Assembly (NCBI GenBank): GCA_039519185.1
Contig: CM076846.1
Location: forward strand, 189,581,068-189,645,067
DNA length: 64,000 nucleotides
From: Astragalus membranaceus
Taxonomy: Eukaryota; Streptophyta; Magnoliopsida; Fabales; Fabaceae
Direction of reading: 5' to 3'
Within the stretch, counting starts at the first letter, position 1; the number at the start of each line of letters is the position of its first letter. The notes beneath the pieces were generated by a model, which was not told the origin of the DNA, ran no database searches, and saw nothing but the letters and a program-made list of their open reading frames with translations. This document shows positions 11,038 to 20,620 of the stretch, piece after piece. A program made the translations under genes and the position numbers.

Positions 11038-11907
11038 TGGCTTGGGCAACGTCCGTTGAAGATTGAGTTTGACAACATTTTCAACAACTATAATAATAAA
11101 AATGTGAGACTGGGGGATCTAGGAGTTTGGTGTGATGATCATTGGCAGTGGAATTTTTCTTTTTTCGCAGGTGCTGGATCCGCATTCGGTGATGAAGTTG
11201 ATGAGCCGTTGACGATTTTGCGTGATGCTCATATGGCCCGTGGAGTTGCTGACCGATGGTGTTGATTTATTGATCCGCTAAAATCCTTCACGGATCGGTC
11301 TTGTTACCAATTTCTTTTGCAAGCCAATCAACTTTCAGCCGTCGACAGTAGCATGCCAGTTTCGACTCTGCAGAAATCTGACTTGATAGCGTTATGGATG
11401 ACTCGTATTCCAGCCAGGATCTTGTTGTTTGGTTGGCGTATATTCAACAATTCTATACATGTTCGGTCCCTGTTACTTAGACGACATGTTATTCACTTAG
11501 AGGAGGATGCGGTCTGCGTTTTGTGTAGGTCTCACATTGAGGATTCTCATCACTTGTTTTTGGCTTGCGAGTTTTCTTTGAGGGTGTGGGGCGAGATTGG
11601 TCGTTGGCTGAATGTTCAAGTGCCTTGCCCATTTACTTTAATTGATCATTTTCTTCGCTATGGCGACCTTTGTACTGGTAAGAAAGCAAAGAGGATCAAA
11701 CATCTTATTTGGTTGACAACTTGTTGGCGTCTTTGGCTATCTCGTAACGGTGTTTGTTTTAGAGGGGCAGGGCCAAATGTAGACTCGATAGTGGCCCAGG
11801 TGAAGTTCTTATCTTGGGGATGGTTCATTTACGGGGTGAGAAGGAATTCTTGTTGTATTCCATCACTATGGTGGAATAATGCACTTTCATGTATAAACAA
11901 CCTGTGA
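11038..11907 (+). pseudogene. LINE ORF C-terminus with zf-RVT domain (pseudogene, part 2)
   Basis: The text continues the interrupted frame: ...NFWHHH before the insertion joins WLGQRPLKIEFD after it, a typical plant LINE stretch. A stop at 11261-11263 (in ADRWC*F) breaks the frame. The stretch 11317-11907 encodes a zf-RVT zinc-binding domain with CVLCRSHIEDSHHLFLAC and the downstream Trp-rich region (HLIWLTTCWRLWLSRNG). The final stop is at 11905-11907, followed by a short 3' UTR. Confidence 0.85.
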
Positions 11908-11981
11908 TCTCATCCTTATATTTGTGGTTTTGAGCACCCCGAGTGCTCCTAATAATGCAACATTGCTTATCGGGGAAAAAA

Positions 11982-11992
11982 ACTTTTGATAC
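11982..11992 (+). repeat. Right target-site duplication of the LINE
   Basis: ACTTTTGATAC, identical to 4407-4417, directly after the A-run. Confidence 0.85.
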
Positions 11993-12314
11993 ATTGATAC
12001 ATATTACATATGAAACAAATAAAAAACTCTGAGGATTCTTTGTGCTTTTAGTGGATTCATGATTAAAGTTTAATTGTTAATTATGGAAAACGTTTGAAAA
12101 ATCACTTTAAAAATGATATAATTTTTTTGAAACCATATTTGATTTCAGAAGTCTATTATGCGTGAATAAGATATTAGCACCCCACGAGATGACATCCTTT
12201 CAAAAAATGTTTTTTTATTCCTTTCCAAAAATGTTACATTTTAATTAATTGTGAAAAAGAGGTTAATTTAAAAATATTTATTTTACTTTTACATTATGAA
12301 ATAAAATAATTAAA

Positions 12315-12445
12315 CTCCCAAGTAAGTAGCTCAGTTAGCGAGTTAAGAGATACTGAAGGAGTGCACCAAACGAGTGCAAGAAGGAGGTCCCGGGTTCAAC
12401 TCCTGGAAACTAACATTCCCCCACCCCACTAACATTGCTTATCAA
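12315..12445 (+). mobile_element. tRNA-derived SINE with LINE-like 3' tail
   Basis: The 5' part has an A-box-like TAGCTCAGTTAG (from 12328) and a B-box-like GGTTCAACTCC about 50 bases on, the internal RNA polymerase III promoter of a tRNA head. The 3' end reads CTAACATTGCTTATCAAA. A 12-base duplication AAAATAATTAAA flanks it (12303-12314 and 12446-12457). It is too diverged to fold as a functional tRNA. The tail AACATTGCTTATC is the same as that of the LINE ending at 11981. Confidence 0.85.
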
Positions 12446-12702
12446 AAAATAATTAAAATTACTTATTTTTATGCTTGAAAAAAGTGTCCTCCTACTCTTA
12501 CGCTTACGTATCCGTGTGTTAATTTTTTTTTAATTAATATTTATTTATTATTTATGAAAAATTGGAATCGATTGTCAAAAATTGAAATATGGACAAGATA
12601 TGAGTTTAGAAATCAAATTGTTGTTAAAAATGAAGAATTCGGCTAGTCAATTAGAAGATAGAAAAAAAGGTGTACAAAGGTTATTGTAAAAATTTGACAA
12701 TA

Positions 12703-12752
<50 letters not shown>
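12703..12752. repeat. ATT trinucleotide repeat
   Basis: About 16 uninterrupted ATT units in otherwise featureless spacer (12458-12894). Confidence 0.95.
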
Positions 12753-12753
<1 letters not shown>

Positions 12754-13002
12754 GTTGTTTAAAAGAAAATATAGAAATTTGAAACAAACCAAAGAAAATA
12801 AAAGTGGAAGGGACGGTGAAATAATTAAAAAAAACAAAGAATGATAAAATAATAAAAACTAATTAAGGATGAATGGTGTAGAACATAAAGCGTGTAGAAC
12901 ACAAAACCGGTTACATATTTTGTCATAAAATTAACTTTCTTTTCACCAAAACGGTTATTGAGAAATGAATTTCACGTATTTGAACTGTTAAATTTTTTTA
13001 AA

Positions 13003-14041
13003 GGCTTAAATACAGTTTTGGTCCCCCTATTTTGACCAATTCACGATTTTGGTCCCTAAAGTTTTAATTTGACGATTTTGGTCCCCCTATTTTCCCAATT
13101 TGAAAAATCATTGTCCCCCTCTTAAATAAGTCAAAATTGAAACTCAATTTTGACTTATTGTCCTATGTGGCAGCCTACGTGGCACCCCCCCCACCCCCAC
13201 CCCCCCCCACCCACCCCCACTGTTCATCTTCCCCTCCCCCCCCACCCCTTCGCATTGTTCCTCTTCCCCTCCCCCCTCCCCCACCGTGACCCCTCCCACC
13301 CCCACCGTGAACCAAATCTCTCTCTCCCTCACCGTCTCTCCCCACCCCACCCCACCCCACCCCCCCATCGATCTCTCTCTCTCCCTCACCCCCACCCCAC
13401 CCCCCCTTCGCACCTCCCTCTCTCTCTCGCTCACTGTCTCTCCCTTCCCCCCTCGATTTCCCTCTCTCTCCCTCACCGTCTCTCCCCACCCCACCCCACC
13501 CCCCCATCGATCTCTCTCTGTCTCCCTCACCCCCCCACCCCACCCCCCTTCGCACCTCCCTCTCCCTCTCTCTCTCCGTCGCTCACCGTCGCTCTCCCTT
13601 CGATCTCCATCGCTCTCGCTCGCTCGCCGTTCGCTCTCCCCCCCCCCCCCCCTTTGCATCTCTCCGTTCTCTCTGCGTCTCTCTCTCTCTCTCTGTGAAC
13701 TCTCTGGGGGTGGGGGTGGGAAGAGGAACAGTGGAGGGTGGGGGGGTGGGAGGGGAAACAGTGAAGGGGGGGAGGGGGAACAGTGAAGGGGGAGGGGGGT
13801 TCACGGTGGGAGGGGGTTCACGAGGAAGAAGAAGGGGTGGGGGGTGCGCCTACGTGGCAGTCTACGTGGACTGCCACGTAGGATGAGTGAGTCAAACTGA
13901 GTTTCAATTTTGACTTATTTGAGAGGGGGACTATGATTTTTCAAATTGGGAAAATAGGGGGACCAAAATCGTCAAATTAAAACTTTAGGGACCAAAATCG
14001 TGAATTGGTCAAAATAGGGGGACCAAAACTGTATTTAAGCC
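13003..14041. mobile_element. MULE-2, non-autonomous Mutator-like element
   Basis: Inverted arms of about 190 bases begin GGCTTAAATACAGTTTTGG, nearly identical to the Pack-MULE at 5703, so both belong to one family. TTTTTTAAA at 12994-13002 is repeated exactly at 14042-14050 (9 bases). The interior has no transposase; it is a long C/T-rich tract (13186-13690) followed by a G-rich tract (13705-13845). ORFs across it are low-complexity and not credible genes. Confidence 0.92.
13186..13845. repeat. Polypyrimidine then polyguanine tract inside MULE-2
   Basis: The plus strand is almost wholly C and T from 13186 to 13690, built from runs such as CACCCCCACCCC and TCTCTCTCCC, with a tandem unit of about 144 bases (CCCTCACCG phased at 13326 and 13470). 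From 13705 to 13845 it is G-rich (GGGGGTGGGGGTGGG). Both halves could form G-quadruplex or triplex structures on one strand. Confidence 0.85.
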
Positions 14042-14466
14042 TTTTTTAAACCGTAAAGTACCTCAAAACAACACTGTTTAGCATCGCGCTTTACATATTT
14101 TGTCACATAATTAATTTTTTTTCACCAAGCCAATTATTGAGGAACAAACTTCGCGTATTTAAACTGTTAGAATTTTTCCAAACCCTAAAATGCCTCAAAG
14201 AACATGGCTTAACATCGCACTTTTTGTATTTTGTAACGATTTTTTTTGGAGATGTGTGATGTCACCAATATATATCCCTCTAAAGTACGTGGAGCATACT
14301 TACAATAATTGCATTTTTTTACTACAAAACAAGAAAAAATTAATTAGTTAATAAAAAAAGGCAAATTTTACTCCTATTGTTTCCTCATATTCAATCTTGC
14401 CTTAAGAGTTAACGATTTCCCCTCCTTGTTTACATTAAACTCAAATCAGAAGAAAATAATCTAACT

Positions 14467-14470
<4 letters not shown>

Positions 14471-14528
<58 letters not shown>
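14471..14528. repeat. TA dinucleotide repeat
   Basis: About 28 TA units. The surrounding 14240-16020 is AT-rich spacer in which I see no gene, RNA or further structure. Confidence 0.95.
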
Positions 14529-14531
<3 letters not shown>

Positions 14532-16024
14532 CTTCAATGCCTATTGCCTAATAAGGGTGATTATGGACAAATAAATTAATAATATGGTTTTTTAGAAAAA
14601 TTAGTCATATGGTTGAAAAATTAGACAAAGTTATCAAAAGTAGATATAGATAACAATGATTAAGAAATTACTGGAAAAAGAAAGGAGAAACCCTTCTAGG
14701 AAAATGACATACGTGTGTAGTTCACTTAATCATGATTTTAATAATGCTAATAAGTGGGATTTGGTTTGGATTTGTATAAGAAATCTATTCTCAGCTAGCT
14801 AGTGCATTTGTTTCTTTGGTTTGTTATCTTATTCGTAGTGAGTAGCAAGCCAAGGATAATCTCAGTGGGAAGTGAGTAATCAATTAAATTAAATAGAGAA
14901 TGTGGATCCTATAATAAATAAAATAAAATAAAATTGATGATGTGTTTAAGGGTTGTGGTGTCATACTCATATCTATATATATATATATATATAAGAAAAG
15001 TAGTTAATTTTGTATGGAAAAATGGAAATTGTGAGTTAGTTTACCACATTAACATTTATTAATGATGACATTGAGAAGATAAATTAGTAGAGTTATGAAA
15101 GAGATATTATTAAATAAGAAAGGGTATGGTAGAAAAGAAACATTAATGTTTCATTGAGATTCTACAAATTCATGTATTATGGGACAAATTTTTTTAACTA
15201 GAAAATCGTAAAATATGAGATCAGGGAGTATATGGGAAAGGAACATCGTAGTATGCCTATTGTGTCCTTGGCGTGTACGTTGGGTGGTGGAAGGTGACGA
15301 CTGAGAGGAAAAGATATGGGCCCCAAACATGGAACCTGGCTTGAGGGCCCAAATACCTTACTCTTCCCCTTAGCAATTCAGTGCCTTTATTTGTTAGTTT
15401 TTTACTGCCTTTTCTACTCAGACAAAGGATAAGGTTTGAAATTTGGAGTGTCTCCACCTTTACTTTCTCTTCTATATATTTTATTTTTTTTGGTATTGAA
15501 ATATTCTCTTTTAGTTATATACATACATATGCTCTTGGTGCTTCCTTGGGAAGTAACGAAAGTCACAATGATAGGACAAATATAGATAATAATTGGTAAC
15601 AACGAATCAATTTAATTTGTTTATGATCATCAACAAATCACAAGACAATAAAAAATTTGAAGAAGCACAATGAAGGAGAAAGCTAGTGCAAAATGTTTGG
15701 AAGTGGAGGAGCAGAGTGGAGGGCACTTCAATATAATTTTTAATTTTTTTTTTACCTCCAAGAAAAGAGGTCCTTGTCACCAACCAATTTAGGGCGTGTG
15801 GTGCTCTCCTTGTGAAGGACCTTTCATTAGAGTGATAATTCTTTGCACTATATCTATCTAGCTGTTAATTAAATTTTATTATTTATTCTTGTATAAGCCA
15901 CTATTTCTTTGAAGAACTGAAAAGGAAATCACGAGGGATGTCAAAGTTTCGGTTGTGGATGTGAATATCATTAATGCGAGTTGGTTCCATTGAATAAATA
16001 CTATATAATAATATCCACTGAAAT

Positions 16025-16096
16025 TGAACCAGATTGTTCAGCTGAACGATTTGGTTCATTTGGTATGTTGCTAAACTGAACCAGATCGTTCAGCTG
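16025..16096. repeat. Near-perfect palindrome with a third half-copy
   Basis: 16025-16058 is a 34-base inverted repeat centred on the perfect 12-base palindrome GTTCAGCTGAAC. One arm recurs at 16077-16096 as TGAACCAGATCGTTCAGCTG. No gene is evident nearby. Confidence 0.8.
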
Positions 16097-16480
16097 TCAT
16101 ACATACGTGTGCAATAAGGAAACCGAGCCCAATCCAGAAAAATCGGAAAACATATTAATTGAGACAGAAATGGAAGAGCAAATTACGTGGAAACAACGTA
16201 TACACGTAGTCACAACTGCATTAGTTTTTTGTTTACTTTCAAAAAATAGTTTCTTCTCGGCTAGTTTTGTACGTAATGAAAAAAATTATAAGCTAAGGAT
16301 TTCATTAATAGTGAGTACAAGACTGTACTGGTTTAGCCACGTCGTTCATTAGACATAAATATATTTTGAGTAAAAAAATGATAACATAGTATTTGTTTTA
16401 TTTCATCTTCTCCCTGGTAAAAGCAAAATCACCAACACCCACCTCGTCACTCACTTTCACCCACTTTCTCAGTTGATCTA

Positions 16481-16731
16481 CTCCCTCTTACTCGTTCCGT
16501 TCCAAAACTTTTGTATTTTTAACGTATTATTTTTTGTTGCAAAACAATGGTATTTTCAAAACTATATATATATATATATATATATTCACCAAAATTTTCC
16601 AAATATACCATTTTGTATTAGTGAGTGTTTTAGAGACTCTATATATGAAGTACAGCAATTTGTAAATAATTAATGCTGCAATAGAATGTATTTTGGTACT
16701 TAACTTACACAAATTAATCATATGGAGGGAG
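16481..16731. mobile_element. Stowaway-like MITE
   Basis: Ends are CTCCCTC and GAGGGAG, with TA on both sides (16479-16480 and 16732-16733). A 251-base non-coding element with such ends and a TA target fits the Tc1/mariner Stowaway group. The arms are only partly complementary inward. Confidence 0.7.
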
Positions 16732-16751
16732 TATTAACTTTCACTCTCAAG

Positions 16752-17073
16752 TAGGGGTGTCAAAATGGATGGATCGGATGGATTTGGATTTGGATTATAA
16801 TGGATGGATTGAAAACAATCCATTTATCCATTTATATCCATTAAAATTGTGTCAAAAAAAAACCAATCCAATCCATCCGATTACAAAAAAATTCATCCAA
16901 TCCATCCAATTGCAATTTTTTTATGGATGGATATCCAATCCATCCACTAATATATTTAAAATATAAACAAATCTTTGGATAAAAAAATATTGAGTCAAAA
17001 AAAAAATTAACATTTTTTTTTTGCAGAAATTAAATTTATTATTATTTTTTGATAAAATTGAATTTTTTAGATT

Positions 17074-17132
<59 letters not shown>

Positions 17133-17720
17133 CTATATGTATATATAATATTGTTAATATATATAATATAATATATAAATATATATTTTAATATGTGGTG
17201 GTGGTAGGGGCGGCCGGCGGCGGAGCTCCGGCGGCCGGCACGGCGGCCTACGGCGGAGCTCCGGCGGCCGGCGGTGGTTCACGGTGGCCCTCCGGTGTGG
17301 TCAATATTATTATTATATATATTATATTATATTATATTATATTATATATATATATATATATTATATTAGTTTTTGAATGATTTTTGGTCAAAAAAATTAT
17401 TTTTTTAATGAATTTTTTTAAAAAAAATTTCTGGAAAAAAATATATTTAAAAAAATATATTTTTTTAAAAAAAGTATTTTTATAATTATACAATGGATTT
17501 GTTTAAAAAAATTAATTATCCAATGGATTTTGATTTTGTAGTTATTGTAATCCAATGGATTTAGAAAATACAATGGATGGATCACAACCATCCACAAAAT
17601 CAAACGGATGGATTCAATCCAATCCATTAATATTTTTTTTTTGTAATGGATGGATTGGATGGATTTTGTTATGGATGGACCGGATATCCGGTGGACAAAT
17701 GGACCATTTTGACACCCCTA
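16752..17720. mobile_element. Non-autonomous hAT element 1
   Basis: Termini are TAGGGGTGTCAAAATGG and its inverted copy. CTCTCAAG at 16744-16751 repeats exactly at 17721-17728, the 8-base duplication of hAT elements. Subterminal zones carry many ATCCATCC/GGATGGAT words. The interior holds two TA runs around a GC-rich island. No transposase is encoded. Confidence 0.92.
17195..17300. repeat. GC-rich island with internal direct repeat inside hAT element 1
   Basis: About 100 bases, dominated by G and C, in an otherwise very AT-rich element. A unit containing CGGCGGAGCTCCGGCGGCCGGC occurs twice (near 17217 and 17251). It contains GAGCTC and nested CGG/GGC repeats. The 105-base tract is translatable but shows no recognisable protein. 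Confidence 0.8.
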
Positions 17721-17728
17721 CTCTCAAG

Positions 17729-18389
17729 TCCCCGCATGAACACCCCACGCCATTGTGTGGCTTTGTCATATTTCTCCAACTCTCACTTAGTTTTATCTTG
17801 CAACTAGCACCTTGACCCGTTCGTTGCACGGGGTAAAAACTCTAATTAATATATAATTGTTGTTGCATAAAATTTGTTTTTTAAATTACAACATACAAAA
17901 TCATTATTTAAATTGAAGGTAAGTATGAATTAAAAAAGTGTGTAATAAAAAAGGTAATTGCGAACTTAAAAACTAAAATAGAGTGTGTATATAGATATAA
18001 TCCAAACAAATTGTTTCATACACATAATTCATAGTAACGGTATTGGTTTGTAAAATATATAGTCTAATATCTGAATAAAAATTAAATTATAACTATAAAT
18101 TAAATAAGAAGATTATAAAATTGAAATTGGCTATCCATTTTTTTTGGCGTGAAAATTGGCTATCCATAGATACTAAGAAGAAAGGAATTCAATAAATGAA
18201 TTGGTAGTAACCCAACTAACTGAATTTAATAACTATTTTGGGTTCAGAAAGATGAGGAGAAGAAGTATAAAAATAAATTATTTTTCTAAAGGTTTAGAAA
18301 AATATGGTCCTAAAAAATATAAAGAGAAGAAGTATAAAAATAAATTGCTTTTTTAAAGTGGTGGAATCACTAAAATGGTGAGTTGCACG
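17729..18389. other. Spacer with a CCCGT...GCACGGG hairpin
   Basis: AT-rich spacer. GACCCGTTCGTTGCACGGGG at 17814-17833 is a short hairpin resembling those near plant Helitron ends, and GTTGCACGGGT recurs near 18384. No Helitron terminus or coding sequence is identifiable, so I leave it unassigned. Confidence 0.35.
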
Positions 18390-19322
18390 GGTCTGTGTCA
18401 CGAAATTATTTTTTTCTTTCACCAAACTAGTTATTGAGAAATAAATTTTGAGTATTTAAAGAGTTAAAATTTTTCTGAACGTTAAAATACCTCAAAATAC
18501 ACTGTTTAGCATCACAGTTTACATACTTGTCCCAAAATTATTATTTGTTTCCACAAATCGGTTATTGAGGAATGAACTTTGAGTATTTGAACGGTTAAAT
18601 TTTTTTGTCACGAAATTATATTTTTTTTTCCCCACCAAATCGGCTATTGAGGCACAAACTTTGCATAGTTGAATAGTTGAATTTTTTTTGCGAACCCTAA
18701 ACCATTCGAAAACACACTACTTAGCATCGTACTTTACATATTTTGTCATGAAATTATTTTTTTCCACCAAACCGGTTACTGAAGAACAAACTTTGCGTAC
18801 TTGAACTATTAAATCTTTTTTCGACTGATAAAATACCCCAGAACTCACTGCTTAGCATTGCACTTTACGTATTTTATTACAAAACTACTATTTTCTTTCA
18901 ACAAAACGGTTATTGAGGAACTAACTTTGCGTATTTGAACAGTTCAAATTTTTTTAAACTCTAAAAGTACCCAAAAACACACTGCCAAAAACATGAAAAA
19001 GAAAAAAAACGAAAGTACCCAAAAACACACTGCTTAATGTTGCACTTTACGTATTTTGCCACAAAATTAATTTTTAGATTGAGGAACGAACTTCATATAT
19101 TTGTACATCTATTTTTTTAATTCTAAAGTACTGTTTAGCGTCACACTTTACATATTTTGTTACAAAATCAATTATTTTTAACGAAATTGGTTATTAAGGA
19201 ACAAACATTGCGTATTTGAGCAGTTAAATTTTTTTCGAACTCTAAAGTACGCCAAAACACACTGACTAGCACCACACTTTACATAATTTATCACAAAATT
19301 AATTTTCATCTTCATTAACCTA
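18390..19322. repeat. Degenerate tandem array, about seven 130-base units
   Basis: Units are phased by CACTTTACATATTTTGTCAC at about 18510, 18729, 18858, 19038, 19142 and 19276, and by GGTTATTGAGGAAC and GCGTATTTGAAC. Units differ widely by substitutions and small indels; one at about 18980-19010 is locally duplicated. This is the same repeat as at 12895-14240, so it is a satellite-like family at two sites about 4 kb apart. Confidence 0.8.
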
Positions 19323-19405
19323 AAGATCTAATTTTTTTCTAAATAAAAAATGAAAAGAAAAGGAGAGGGGGGATAACAGGGTGTGTGGGTGGGCTGGGGT
19401 GGGGT

Positions 19406-20612
19406 TAGAGCTGTCAATTTGGCCCACGTGGGCCAGGCCACCCTAGGCCCACATGGCCCATGGGCCAAAAAGCCCATGGGCCAAAAATCCCACCATCCTA
19501 AGGCCCCACATAGGCCCCAAGCCCATAAGGCCCATGTGGGCCCAGCCCCGCCCATAGGCCCTGAATATTTATTTTGCAAAAAATGACCCACTCAACTTTG
19601 ATGGCCTAGTTTAGCCCATGGGCACTGAATATTTATTTTGCAAATAATGACCCACTCTTGGTGGTGGTGGTGGTGGTGGTGAGTGTGAGATAGTGATGAT
19701 GGTGGTTGTGGTGAGAGGGAGAAGGAGGTGGTGGTGAGTGAGGGAGAAGAGGAGGGGGGTGAAAGAATGAAAGTGGATGTGTAAATAGTGGAAAAATAGG
19801 TGGTGGTGGTGGTGGTGGTGGTGGTTGGTGAGAGGAAAAAGGAGGTGGTGGTTGTTGTGTGATGATGGTGAGATGGAAAAGGAGGTGGTGGTGGTGGTGG
19901 TGAGAGAGAAAAGAAGGTGGTGGTGAGAGAGAAAAGAAGGTGATGGTGAGTCGAAGATGGTGGTGGTGGTTGTGGTGAAAGGGAAAAGGAGGTTGTGGTG
20001 AGAGTGAAAGAGAAGAGGAAGAGGGTGAAGAATCAAAGTAGATGTGTAAATAGTGGAAAAATAGGTGGTGGTGGTGGTGGTGGTGGTGGTGGTGGTAGTG
20101 AGAGGAAAATGAAGGTGATGGTGGTGAGAGGGAAAATGAGGTGGTGGTGGTGAGTAGAAGATGGTGGTGGTGGTGGTGGTGGGAGTGAGAGAGAAGAGGA
20201 AGTGGGTGAAAGAATGAAAGTAGAGGTATAAATAGTGGGAAAAGAGGTGGGGTGGTGGTGGCGAGAGGGATAAGGAGGTGGTGGTGGTGGGAGGGAAAAT
20301 GAGGTGGTGGTGGTGGTGAGTGGGAGATGGTGGTGGTAGTTGTGGTGAGAGGGAGAAGAATGTGGTGGTAAGAGGGAGGGAGAAGAGGAATGGGGGTGAA
20401 AGAATGAAAGTAGAGGTGTAAATAGTGGGAAAAAAAATGAGAATAAAATTTGGGGGCCAGCCCACAAAGCCCTGGCCCCAACCCACTAAAAAATTTAAAA
20501 GTGTGGGCTGGGGCTAAAAAAAGCCCCATTAATAGGGGGCTTCAATTTTATGGGGTTTGATTGGGGGCCAATGGGGCTGGGCTTGGGGGCTTGGGCCAAA
20601 TTGACACCTCTA
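19406..20612. mobile_element. Non-autonomous hAT element 2
   Basis: Ends are TAGAGCTGTCAATTTGGCC and an inverted TAGAGGTGTCAATTTGGCC. GGTGGGGT at 19398-19405 repeats exactly at 20613-20620. Subterminal words are GGCCCATGGGCC-like. A near-exact duplication of GAATATTTATTTTGCAAA (19562 and 19626) lies near the left end. The interior 19655-20360 is a GGT-rich minisatellite. Long minus-strand frames across it are His/Pro/Thr/Ser low complexity, not genes. Confidence 0.92.
19655..20370. repeat. GGT-rich minisatellite inside hAT element 2
   Basis: Repeated blocks of (GGT)n alternating with GAGAGGGAAAAGGAGG-like words and AAAGAATGAAAGTAGATGTGTAAATAGTGGGAAAA-like blocks (three copies near 19770, 20030 and 20205, a fourth near 20400). 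Higher-order repetition of about 180-260 bases is visible. Confidence 0.8.
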
Positions 20613-20620
20613 GGTGGGGT

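Larger units (their letters stand above)
4418..11981 (+). mobile_element. 5'-truncated LINE (non-LTR retrotransposon), split by CACTA-1
   Basis: Two LINE segments (4418-5355 and about 11038-11981) join across the CACTA insertion. Together they encode the C-terminal half of a plant LINE reverse transcriptase and the zf-RVT domain. The 3' end is a short tail (AACATTGCTTATCGGGG) followed by seven A residues and the duplicated target ACTTTTGATAC. Removing the CACTA leaves about 1.9 kb, so the 5' part of the ORF and the endonuclease are missing. That is the usual 5' truncation. Confidence 0.9.
12895..14240. repeat. Degenerate tandem repeat (about 130-base unit), split by MULE-2
   Basis: Roughly two and a half units with the phrases TTTACATATTTTGTCA, CACCAA...GGTTATTGAGGAA, GCGTATTTGAAC and CACTGTTTAGCATCG. 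The unit is interrupted at 13003 by MULE-2 and resumes at 14051 at the same phase. The same unit forms a longer array at 18390-19322. Confidence 0.75.

Noticed and set aside
12328..12410. Possible tRNA gene
   Set aside because: It has A- and B-box-like words but no cloverleaf, is followed by a LINE-like tail and flanked by a 12-base duplication, so it is a SINE.
13144..13886. Several overlapping ORFs of 60-180 residues on both strands
   Set aside because: They are Pro/Ser/Leu or Gly/Arg/Glu low-complexity readings of the C/T-rich and G-rich tracts in MULE-2.
17814..17833. Helitron terminus
   Set aside because: Only the GCACGGG hairpin word is present; there is no TC start, CTRR end or Rep/helicase sequence.
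19611..20529. Two minus-strand ORFs near 290 residues
   Set aside because: They are translations of a GGT-rich minisatellite (His, Pro, Thr, Ser, Leu only) inside a hAT element, open in several frames at once.
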